Part shown: piece by piece, positions 1-5,965 of the stretch
Numbering within the stretch: the stretch's first letter is position 1
How the letters are laid out: each line of letters begins with the position of its first letter
Source: Propionibacteriaceae bacterium UBA6238
Lineage (GTDB): Bacteria > Actinomycetota > Actinomycetes > Propionibacteriales > Propionibacteriaceae
Reading direction: 5' to 3'
Assembly (NCBI GenBank): GCA_002441465.1
Contig: DJWE01000016.1
Location: forward strand, 3,600-21,232
DNA: 17,633 bases
Position numbers and translations under genes: made by a program
Notes under the pieces: generated by a model
Databases searched by the model: none
What the model saw: the letters and a program-made list of their open reading frames with translations, nothing else
What the model was told of the DNA's origin: nothing

Positions 1-652
1 AGATCGGGCAGTTCTGGTAGATCTCCACCAGCGCGGCTCCGCGATGGCTGATCGCCGCGGTGAGCACCTCGGTGAGATGGGCGCGGTGGGAGTCCACGGT
101 GCGAGCGACGAACGTGGCCTCGGCGCCGAGGGCGAGCGAGACCGGGTTGAACGGACGGTCCACCGAGCCGACCGGTGTCGACTTGGTCACCTTGCCCTGC
201 TCGGAGGTGGGGGAGTACTGGCCCTTGGTCAGGCCGTAGATGCGGTTGTTGAACAGCATGATCGTGATGTTCACGTTCCGCCGCAGCGCGTGGATCAGGT
301 GGTTGCCGCCGATGCTCAGCGCATCCCCGTCGCCGGTAATCACCCAGACGGCGAGGTCGGGCCGGGTCATCGCGATGCCGGTGGCGATCGCCGGGGCGCG
401 TCCATGGATCGAGTGCATGCCGTAGGTGTCCACGTAGTACGGGAACCGTGACGAGCAGCCGATACCGGAGACGATCACGGTGTTCTCACGCCGGATCCCC
501 AGCTGCGGCATCAGTCCCTGGAAGGTGGCCAGCACGGCGTAGTCGCCGCAGCCGGGGCACCAGCGCACCTCCTGGTCGGAGACGAAGTCCTTGCGGTTCA
601 GCGGGGTGAGGCTGAGCGGCACCCCGGCGAGCCCGGGTCCGGTCGTGGTCAC
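1..652 (-). CDS. korB: 2-oxoglutarate:ferredoxin oxidoreductase, beta subunit (partial, 3' end outside window)
   Basis: This is the thiamine-diphosphate subunit of the CoA-acylating 2-oxoacid:ferredoxin oxidoreductase, which converts 2-oxoglutarate to succinyl-CoA and reduces ferredoxin. About 217 residues are present and the C-terminus lies beyond the left edge. Visible motifs are RWCPGCGDY (Cys32, Cys35), GIGCSS (Cys66) and NCPI (Cys215), the expected [4Fe-4S] ligands, and the ThDP/Mg motif from GDGDALSIGGNH (about 107-118) to residue 128. The GTG start at 652 overlaps the korA stop as GTGA, so translation is probably coupled. The gene is the last visible member of the sirA operon. The pairing resembles the mycobacterial KorA/KorB enzyme, which tolerates oxygen. 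Substrate preference for 2-oxoglutarate rather than another 2-oxoacid is inferred from the actinobacterial family. Confidence 0.93.
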   Translation of the reverse strand, partial: MTTTGPGLAGVPLSLTPLNRKDFVSDQEVRWCPGCGDYAVLATFQGLMPQLGIRRENTVIVSGIGCSSRFPYYVDTYGMHSIHGRAPAIATGIAMTRPDLAVWVITGDGDALSIGGNHLIHALRRNVNITIMLFNNRIYGLTKGQYSPTSEQGKVTKSTPVGSVDRPFNPVSLALGAEATFVARTVDSHRAHLTEVLTAAISHRGAALVEIYQNCPI

Positions 653-2508
653 GACTGTTCTTCTTCCGTGAGGTCGATCAGTTCGATCAGGTCGGCGGCC
701 AGCTCCGACAGCGAGATCGGCAGGCCGCGCACCCGCGAGTACGGCTGCACATCGACGAGGTACTTCGCGCGCAGCACCATGGCCAGCTGGCCGAGGTTCA
801 TTTCCGGAACCAGGACGCGCTGGTAGCGGCGCAGCACCTCGCCGAGGTTGGCCGGCAGCGGGTTGAGGTGGCGGATGTGGGCGGTGGCGACGTTGCGTCC
901 ACTGCTTCGGACGCGCCGCGCCGCAGCTGAGATCGGACCGTAGGTGGAGCCCCAGCCGAGGACCAGGATCCGAGCCTGTCCGCTCGGATCGTCCACGACC
1001 ACGTCGGGCACGACCGAGACGACGCCGTCCACCTTCTGCTGGCGCAGCTGCACCATGAACTCGTGGTTGGCCGGATCGTAGGAGACCGCGCCGGTGCCGT
1101 CGGCCTTCTCGATGCCGCCGATACGGTGTTCGAGGCCCGGCGTGCCGGGCACGGCCCAGGCCCGGGCCAACTTGTCGTCGCGCAGGTAGGGCCAGAACTC
1201 GCCATCTGGTCGATTCGGCTCGGTGGCGAACGCCGGATCGATCGGGGGCAGGGACGCCAGGTCGGGCACCTGCCACGGCTCCGCGCCGTTGGCGAGGTAG
1301 CCGTCGGAAAGCAGGATCACCGGCGTGCGGTAGTCGACGGCCAGCTTGACCGCCTCGTACGCCGCGGAGAAGCAATCGCCGGGGGACTGGGGGGCGATCA
1401 CCGGCAGCGGTGCCTCACCGTGCCGTCCGAACAGCGCCTGGGTCAGGTCGGCCTGCTCGGTCTTGGTCGGCATACCCGTGGCGGGCCCGGCGCGCTGGAT
1501 GTCGCAGATCACCAGGGGCAGCTCCAGCATCACGGCGAGCCCGATCGTCTCCATCTTCAGCGCGAGGCCGGGCCCGGAGGTGGTGGTGACGCCCAGCTGG
1601 CCGGCAAAGGACGCGCCGAGGGCGGCCCCGACGGCGGCGATCTCGTCCTCGGCCTGGAAGGTGAACACACCGGCGGCCTTGGCCGCGGCCAGGTGATGCA
1701 GGACGTCGGAGGCGGGCGTGATCGGGTAGGCGCCCAGGAACAGTTGCAGGCCGGCCTTCGCCGCGCCGGCCATCAGGCCATAGGCCAGGGCCCGGTTCCC
1801 GGAGATCTGGCGGTAGGTGCCACGCGGCACAGGCGCGGGCGCCACCTTGTAGCGGTTGGCGAATACTTCGGTGGTCTCGCCGAAGGCGTAGCCGGCCTTG
1901 AACGCGGCGATATTGGCGTCCCGGATCGGAGGGACCTTCGCGAACTTCTGCTCCAGGAACGCGATCGTGCCTTCGGTGGGCTGGCCGTACAACCATTCGA
2001 GCAGGCCCAGGGCGTACATGTTCTTCGTGCGTGCCGCTTCCTTGCGACCCAGGCCGAGGGCGGCAACGGCAGCGGTGGCCTGACCGGACAGGTCGAGGGC
2101 GTGCACCTGGTAGTCGGCGAGGCTGCCGTCGGTGAGCGGGTCGGCGGCGTAGCCGACCTTGGCCAGGTTGCGCGGGGTGAAGTCGGCGGTGTCGGCGATG
2201 ATCAGCCCACCGCGCGGCAGGTCGCCCAGGTTCGCCTTCAGTGCCGCCGGATTCATCGCCACCAGTACGTCCGGACGGTCACCGGGGGTACGGATGTCGA
2301 AGTCGGCGAAGTGCAACTGGAAGCTGGACACTCCCGCCACGGTGCCGGCTGGTGCACGGATCTCGGCCGGGAAATTGGGCAGGGTCGAGAAGTCGTTGCC
2401 GGCCACTGCCGTGTCATGGGTGAACCGGTCTCCGGTCAACTGCATGCCGTCGCCGGAGTCACCGGCGAAACGGATCACGACGTGGTCGACGGTGGTCACT
2501 TCAGTCAT
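649..2508 (-). CDS. korA: 2-oxoglutarate:ferredoxin oxidoreductase, fused gamma-alpha subunit
   Basis: The 619-residue protein joins two domains that are separate subunits in many anaerobes. Residues about 8-200 form the gamma domain (FAGDSGDGMQLTG near 14-26). Residues about 230-619 form the alpha pyrimidine-binding domain with YPITPAS (261-267), TSGPG (310-314) and IQRAGPATGMPTKTEQ (338-352). The fusion and length match actinobacterial KorA. It partners KorB in oxidising 2-oxoglutarate and reducing ferredoxin, bypassing NAD-linked 2-oxoglutarate dehydrogenase. The ATG start at 2508 overlaps the chelatase stop as ATGA, and the TGA stop overlaps the korB GTG. No ferredoxin gene is present in the window. 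Its place in a sulfite-reduction operon suggests that its reduced ferredoxin feeds SirA/NirA; that link is inference. Confidence 0.95.
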   Translation of the reverse strand: MTEVTTVDHVVIRFAGDSGDGMQLTGDRFTHDTAVAGNDFSTLPNFPAEIRAPAGTVAGVSSFQLHFADFDIRTPGDRPDVLVAMNPAALKANLGDLPRGGLIIADTADFTPRNLAKVGYAADPLTDGSLADYQVHALDLSGQATAAVAALGLGRKEAARTKNMYALGLLEWLYGQPTEGTIAFLEQKFAKVPPIRDANIAAFKAGYAFGETTEVFANRYKVAPAPVPRGTYRQISGNRALAYGLMAGAAKAGLQLFLGAYPITPASDVLHHLAAAKAAGVFTFQAEDEIAAVGAALGASFAGQLGVTTTSGPGLALKMETIGLAVMLELPLVICDIQRAGPATGMPTKTEQADLTQALFGRHGEAPLPVIAPQSPGDCFSAAYEAVKLAVDYRTPVILLSDGYLANGAEPWQVPDLASLPPIDPAFATEPNRPDGEFWPYLRDDKLARAWAVPGTPGLEHRIGGIEKADGTGAVSYDPANHEFMVQLRQQKVDGVVSVVPDVVVDDPSGQARILVLGWGSTYGPISAAARRVRSSGRNVATAHIRHLNPLPANLGEVLRRYQRVLVPEMNLGQLAMVLRAKYLVDVQPYSRVRGLPISLSELAADLIELIDLTEEEQS

Positions 2509-3263
2509 GCGATGCGTTCAACTCCTGATGCCGTCGCCAGCGCGCTGGCCAAGTGTAGTTCGCGGCCAAGGAATGCAGCGTAGGCGCTACGCACTGCTTC
2601 CACCACCAGCGGGTGCACGCCGATCGGTGCCGACACCAGATCGGCGCCCGCCTCGTCCAGCCGGTCTGCGAACACGCCCGGTGCGAGCAGGTAGGACGCG
2701 ATCGCCACCCGTCGGTGTCCGGACGCCCGCAGCCGGGCCACGGCGTCGGGGACGGTGGGGTCCGCCGCAGTGAGGTAGCCGGGCACCACCGGACGCCCGA
2801 TCATGGCGGCCAACCGCTGGGCCGCCGCGGCCACCTCGTCCAGCGAGCGGCGGCGCTTCGACCCGGCTGCGGCCAGGACCACGGCGTCCGCTGGATCCCC
2901 GGCCGCGGCCAGGCGGTCGGCGACGGCAGGAACGAGCGCGGGCCCGATCGGCCGGGCCAGCCGCGCCCGGCCTCCCGACGCCTCGACGGCGGCGGGCAGG
3001 TCGCTCGTGACGTGGTAGCCGGCGGTCAGGAAGCCGGGCACCACGATCGCCTCGCCCAGCCCGGAGAGCGTCTCGGTGAGCGTCGGGGCGAGCACGTCGG
3101 CCCAGCCGAGGTGGACCTCCACGCCCGGCAGGGTGGCGGCGACGGCCGCTGCCAGGTCGGACGCGACGGCCTGCCCGGCCTGACTGCGGGTGCCGTGCAG
3201 GGCGAGGACGAGGGGCGGGCGCCCGGCCCGGTGCTGCCCGTTCACAGGTGGAGTCCCGTTCAC
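2505..3263 (-). CDS. sirohydrochlorin chelatase (CbiX/SirB family, double domain)
   Basis: The protein is 252 residues if the GTG at 3263 is the start. CbiX/SirB-type chelatases insert Fe or Co into sirohydrochlorin; beside a siroheme reductase, iron insertion for siroheme is most likely. It has two related halves. The first carries LALHGTRSQ (His23) and GFLTAGYHVTSDLP (His84), the family's paired catalytic histidines. The second has AAAGSKRRRS and LLAPGVFADRL at the equivalent places, with both histidines lost, so only the N-terminal site should act. The start is ambiguous: GTG at 3263 overlaps the cysH stop (GTGA), but a perfect 18-bp tandem duplication creates a second in-frame GTG at 3245. 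Neither has a clear Shine-Dalgarno, which favours coupling from cysH. Gene order matches the mycobacterial nirA-cysH-che1 locus. Confidence 0.88.
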   Translation of the reverse strand: MNGTPPVNGQHRAGRPPLVLALHGTRSQAGQAVASDLAAAVAATLPGVEVHLGWADVLAPTLTETLSGLGEAIVVPGFLTAGYHVTSDLPAAVEASGGRARLARPIGPALVPAVADRLAAAGDPADAVVLAAAGSKRRRSLDEVAAAAQRLAAMIGRPVVPGYLTAADPTVPDAVARLRASGHRRVAIASYLLAPGVFADRLDEAGADLVSAPIGVHPLVVEAVRSAYAAFLGRELHLASALATASGVERIA

Positions 3264-3274
3264 AGGTGGAGTCC
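3239..3274 (-). repeat. Perfect 18-bp tandem duplication over the cysH stop and chelatase start
   Basis: On the minus strand the unit GGACTCCACCTGTGAACG occurs twice in direct succession (3274-3257 and 3256-3239), followed by a partial GG. The first copy holds the last codons of cysH, its TGA and the overlapping chelatase GTG. The second adds six codons in frame and a second GTG. Being a multiple of three, it leaves both genes intact. Replication slippage is the likely origin. Confidence 0.95.
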
Positions 3275-3985
3275 GCACTCTGTCTTGGCGAGTCCGGCCC
3301 AGCGACCGGCCCTCGGATCCTCCCCGGGGGCGACCCGACGGGTGCACGGCGCGCAGCCGATCGAGGGGTAGCCGTCGGTGAGCAGCAGGTTCACCGGCAC
3401 CGAGTGCGCGCCGGCATAGCCGATCAGATCGTCGAAGGACCACGCCGCCAGTGGGTTCAGCTTCACCATCTGGTGCGTGGCATCCCACTCCACCAGGCCC
3501 GCGTTGGCGCGCAACGCGTTGTCCTCGCGCCGGATGCCCGTCACCCAAGCCTCGTACCCGGCGAGCTCGGCGTTGATCGGATCCACCTTGCGCAGTTGGC
3601 AGCACAGGGTCGGATTGCGCTCGTGCAGCCTCGGTCCGTAGGCGGCGTCCTGCTCGGCGACGCTGTGTTGGGCCAGCACGTCGATGATCTGGACGTCCAG
3701 GACCGCAGCCAGCGCGTCGCGGGTGCCGATGGTCTCGGCGAAGTGATAGCCGGTGTCGAGAAAGAGCACGTCCACACCGGGCAGCACGGTGGCGACGAGG
3801 TGGGGCAGTACGGTGTCGCCTGCCATCGAGCAGGCCACGGCGAGAGAGCGTCCGAAGGTGGCCGCGGCCCACGCGACCACTTCCGCCGCGCTCGCCTCGG
3901 CGAGGTCCCGGCCGGCCTGTTCGGCGAGCGACTGCAGTTCCTCCGGCGTCCGGGTGCGGCCCGGGCCGTGCGTGGTCGCCGTCAT
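3260..3985 (-). CDS. cysH: adenylylsulfate (APS) reductase, CysH family, thioredoxin-dependent
   Basis: The 241-residue protein reduces APS to sulfite and AMP in assimilatory sulfate reduction. It has the Cys-Cys pair (TLCCQLRK, 128-129) and the CxxC pair (GCAPCTRR, 211 and 214) that bind a [4Fe-4S] cluster in APS-specific enzymes; PAPS reductases lack them. The catalytic cysteine is Cys237 in the C-terminal ECGLHL motif. VACSMAGDTVLPH (about 50-62) and DTGYHF (77-82) match the nucleotide-binding region. The ATG at 3985 overlaps the sirA/nirA TGA (ATGA), and the TGA overlaps the chelatase GTG. The product, sulfite, is the substrate of the upstream gene. No ATP sulfurylase genes lie in the window, so APS supply is encoded elsewhere. 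Confidence 0.95.
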   Translation of the reverse strand: MTATTHGPGRTRTPEELQSLAEQAGRDLAEASAAEVVAWAAATFGRSLAVACSMAGDTVLPHLVATVLPGVDVLFLDTGYHFAETIGTRDALAAVLDVQIIDVLAQHSVAEQDAAYGPRLHERNPTLCCQLRKVDPINAELAGYEAWVTGIRREDNALRANAGLVEWDATHQMVKLNPLAAWSFDDLIGYAGAHSVPVNLLLTDGYPSIGCAPCTRRVAPGEDPRAGRWAGLAKTECGLHL

Positions 3986-5658
3986 CTCAGCGCCTCCTCA
4001 TCGGCTCGGTGCGCCCACTGCGCGAACGATTCGCCGGGCTCACGGGCTGCCACGAACGCGCGGGTGACTCGTTCGACGTAGTCCGGGAGTTCAGCCGCAG
4101 CGACCTTCAGCCCGCGGACGGTCCGGCCCAGGCCGGCCTCGTCGCGGTCGGGGGAGGCGAGCCCGCCGCCCAGGTGCACCTGGTAGGCGAACTCGTCGGC
4201 ACCGTCCGCCGTCTTGAGCAACTGACCCTTCAGCCCTATGTCGGCGACCTGAATCCGGGCGCAGGAGTTCGGGCAGCCGTTGACGTGCAGGCTGATCGGC
4301 ACGTCGAGATCGACTCCGTCCAGTCGGCGCTCGAGTTCGTCGATAGCGCGCGCCGCGGTGGCCTTGGTCTCGACGAAGGCGAGCTTGCAGTATTCGATGC
4401 CCGTGCACGCCATGGTGGAGCGGCGGAACGGGCTCGGCCGCGCGGTCAGGCCGAGCGGCTCGACCGCAGCCAGCAGGTCGTCGCTTCGTTCGGGTTCGAC
4501 GTCGAGCACGAGCAGCTTCTGCTGCGGAGTGAACCGGACCCGTGTCGAACCCGCAGCCTCGGCGACCTCGGCCAGGGTGGCCAGGATGTCGCCGGACACT
4601 CGACCGACGGTCGGCGCCAGCCCGACGTAGACCCGTCCGTCCTTTTGGGGGTGCACGCCGACGTGATCGCCAGGGCCACCGGAGGCCACCGGTGCGGGGC
4701 CGTCGGCGAGGGCGTAGCCGAGGTACTCGGTCTGGAGCACCTCCCGGAACTTCTGCGTCCCCCAGTCGGCCAGCAGGAACTTCAGCCGGGCCTTGTTGCG
4801 CAGCCGGCGGTAGCCGTAGTCGCGGAACAGCCGGATCACGCCGTACCAGACCTGGGCGGCCTGTTCGGGACGGACGAACGCGCCGAGCCGCTCGGCCAGC
4901 CGTGGGGCGACGCTCAGCCCGCCGCCCACCCACAGGTCGTAGCCGGGCCCGAGTTCGGGGTGCACCACCCCGACCAGGGAGATGTCGTTGATCTGGTGCA
5001 CGACGTCGAGACTCGGGTGTCCGGTGATCGCCGACTTGAACTTGCGCGGCAGGTTGGCCAGGTCGGGGTCACCGATGAACCGTTCGACGATCTCGGCGAT
5101 GACCGCGGTCGGGTCGATGATCTCGTCGGCGGCGATCCCGGCGACCGGCGAGCCGAGGATCACCCGCGGCGTGTCGCCGCAGGCCTCGGTGGTCCGCATC
5201 CCCGCGGCCTCGAGCCGCGCCCAGATCTCGGGGACATCCTCGATCCGGATCCAGTGGTACTGGATGTTCTGCCGGTCGGAGATGTCGGCGCTGTTCTGGG
5301 CGAAGTCGGTGGAGATCGCGGCCAGGGTGCGCAGCTGGTCGGTGGTCACCGCGCCGCCGTCCAGCCGGACCCGCATCATGAAGAAGCGGTCGGAGAGCTC
5401 GTCCGGCCCGAGCGTGCCGGTACGACTGCCGTCGATGTCCTGGCGGCGCTGAGTGTAGAGACCCCACCAGCGAAGGCGTCCGTGGAGGTCATCGGCGGGG
5501 ATGGAGTCGAAGCCCTCGCGGGCGTAGGTGTCGAGGACGCGCTGTCGCACGCTCAGGCCGCCATCGGCGGCCTTGAATTCCTCATTCGGGTTCAGCGGGA
5601 CGCGGCCGTCGACGGCCCACTGGCCGTTCGATCGTTGCGGACGGGCACTGCTGGTCAT
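3982..5658 (-). CDS. sirA: ferredoxin-dependent sulfite (or nitrite) reductase, siroheme [4Fe-4S]
   Basis: The 558-residue enzyme takes six electrons from ferredoxin to reduce sulfite to sulfide. It has the usual duplicated ferredoxin-like and siroheme half-domains. The siroheme/cluster cysteines are ACTGIEYCK (Cys418, Cys424) and NGCPNSCAR (Cys462, Cys466). Tyr68 (WWGLYTQ) and Cys160 (TEACGDTPR) fall where the Tyr-Cys covalent crosslink lies in Mycobacterium tuberculosis NirA/SirA, whose true substrate is sulfite. With cysH and a chelatase directly downstream, sulfite is far more likely than nitrite. The ATG at 5658 has GAGG (5666-5663) about five bases upstream; this Shine-Dalgarno adjoins a hairpin and follows a Cys-rich leader ORF. 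The gene is called nirA in older annotations. Confidence 0.94.
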   Translation of the reverse strand: MTSSARPQRSNGQWAVDGRVPLNPNEEFKAADGGLSVRQRVLDTYAREGFDSIPADDLHGRLRWWGLYTQRRQDIDGSRTGTLGPDELSDRFFMMRVRLDGGAVTTDQLRTLAAISTDFAQNSADISDRQNIQYHWIRIEDVPEIWARLEAAGMRTTEACGDTPRVILGSPVAGIAADEIIDPTAVIAEIVERFIGDPDLANLPRKFKSAITGHPSLDVVHQINDISLVGVVHPELGPGYDLWVGGGLSVAPRLAERLGAFVRPEQAAQVWYGVIRLFRDYGYRRLRNKARLKFLLADWGTQKFREVLQTEYLGYALADGPAPVASGGPGDHVGVHPQKDGRVYVGLAPTVGRVSGDILATLAEVAEAAGSTRVRFTPQQKLLVLDVEPERSDDLLAAVEPLGLTARPSPFRRSTMACTGIEYCKLAFVETKATAARAIDELERRLDGVDLDVPISLHVNGCPNSCARIQVADIGLKGQLLKTADGADEFAYQVHLGGGLASPDRDEAGLGRTVRGLKVAAAELPDYVERVTRAFVAAREPGESFAQWAHRADEEALR

Positions 5659-5665
5659 GGTTCCT

Positions 5666-5695
5666 CACTGGGTTTGGGGGGCCCTTGGCCCAGTG
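5666..5695 (-). promoter_or_regulatory. Hairpin next to the sirA Shine-Dalgarno (candidate translational switch)
   Basis: On the minus strand CACTGGG (5695-5689) and CCCAGTG (5672-5666) form a perfect 7-bp stem with a 16-nt loop. The 3' arm ends in the first base of the sirA Shine-Dalgarno GAGG, so the helix could limit ribosome access. A second hairpin, CGGGCC-TCA-GGCCCG, lies at 5726-5712, and a third, GCGCGT-GTTG-ACGCGC at 5765-5750, covers the last leader codons and stop. Switching between them is inference. Confidence 0.5.
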
Positions 5696-5754
5696 GGAGC
5701 GCGAAAGCGGCCGGGCCTGAGGCCCGACTACTCGAAAAGGGAGCTACGGGCGCG

Positions 5755-5826
5755 TCAACACGCGCAACACATCGAACCGGCGCGGTTATTCTCCGGCGCG
5801 GCCACCACGAGGGCTGGTTCGAACAT
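5755..5826 (-). CDS. Cys-rich leader peptide (leaderless attenuator ORF) upstream of sirA
   Basis: This is a 23-codon ORF with an ATG at 5826 and a TGA at 5757-5755. It ends ATG TGT TGC GCG TGT TGA, that is Met-Cys-Cys-Ala-Cys-stop. Three cysteines in the last four codons is striking in a short peptide placed directly before a cysteine-biosynthesis operon. The -10 box TAGGGT lies 7 nt before the ATG, so transcription should start at the A of the start codon, giving a leaderless mRNA. In mycobacteria, polycysteine leaderless short ORFs are known to sense cysteine and attenuate downstream sulfur-assimilation genes. Ribosomes slowed at Cys codons when Cys-tRNA is scarce would change folding of the 96-nt spacer before sirA. 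The peptide itself probably has no function. Translation is not proven here. Confidence 0.78.
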   Translation of the reverse strand: MFEPALVVAAPENNRAGSMCCAC

Positions 5827-5833
5827 GGGCGGG

Positions 5834-5839
5834 ACCCTA
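5834..5839 (-). promoter_or_regulatory. -10 box of the sirA operon, leaderless geometry
   Basis: TAGGGT on the minus strand fits TANNNT and is followed by 7 nt (CCCGCCC) and then the leader ATG, placing +1 on that A. No convincing -35 hexamer is visible, which is common in actinobacterial housekeeping promoters. Confidence 0.65.
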
Positions 5840-5919
5840 ACACGATTCGGCCGCGACTCCCGCACCGATGGTCCGATCCGTGGACCCCTGCGGGTACGGG
5901 CCCGGCGGGGATTGCTCGA

Positions 5920-5925
5920 TAAACT
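5920..5925 (+). promoter_or_regulatory. -10 box for the mannosyltransferase unit
   Basis: TAAACT (within GATAAACT) fits TANNNT and is the most AT-rich stretch before the mptB-like gene. The predicted +1 is near 5932-5933, giving a 5' UTR of about 23 nt that contains AAAGG (5944-5948). Position 5933 is also the G of a GTG that opens a 10-codon mini-ORF. Confidence 0.55.
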
Positions 5926-5932
5926 GACGTCC

Positions 5933-5965
5933 GTGCCACCATCAAAGGTCGGCCCGTGGCGGTGA
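5933..5965 (+). CDS. Possible 10-codon leaderless mini-ORF before mptB
   Basis: GTG at 5933 lies 7 nt after TAAACT, the same spacing as the leader promoter on the other strand. It encodes VPPSKVGPWR and stops with a TGA at 5963-5965. That TGA overlaps an in-frame GTG of the mannosyltransferase at 5962 as GTGA. If translated it would couple to the main gene from that second GTG. This rests only on spacing and overlap and may be chance. Confidence 0.25.
   Translation: MPPSKVGPWR

Noticed and set aside
4009..5922. A 637-codon plus-strand frame antisense to sirA
   Set aside because: GC-rich third-position shadow; no recognisable domain, and the opposite strand carries a full siroheme reductase with all ligands.
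5659..5955. SAM, cobalamin or similar riboswitch before the sirA operon
   Set aside because: No recognisable aptamer core, and the -10 box abuts the leader ORF, leaving no room for a 5' aptamer; the Cys-rich leader explains the region better.
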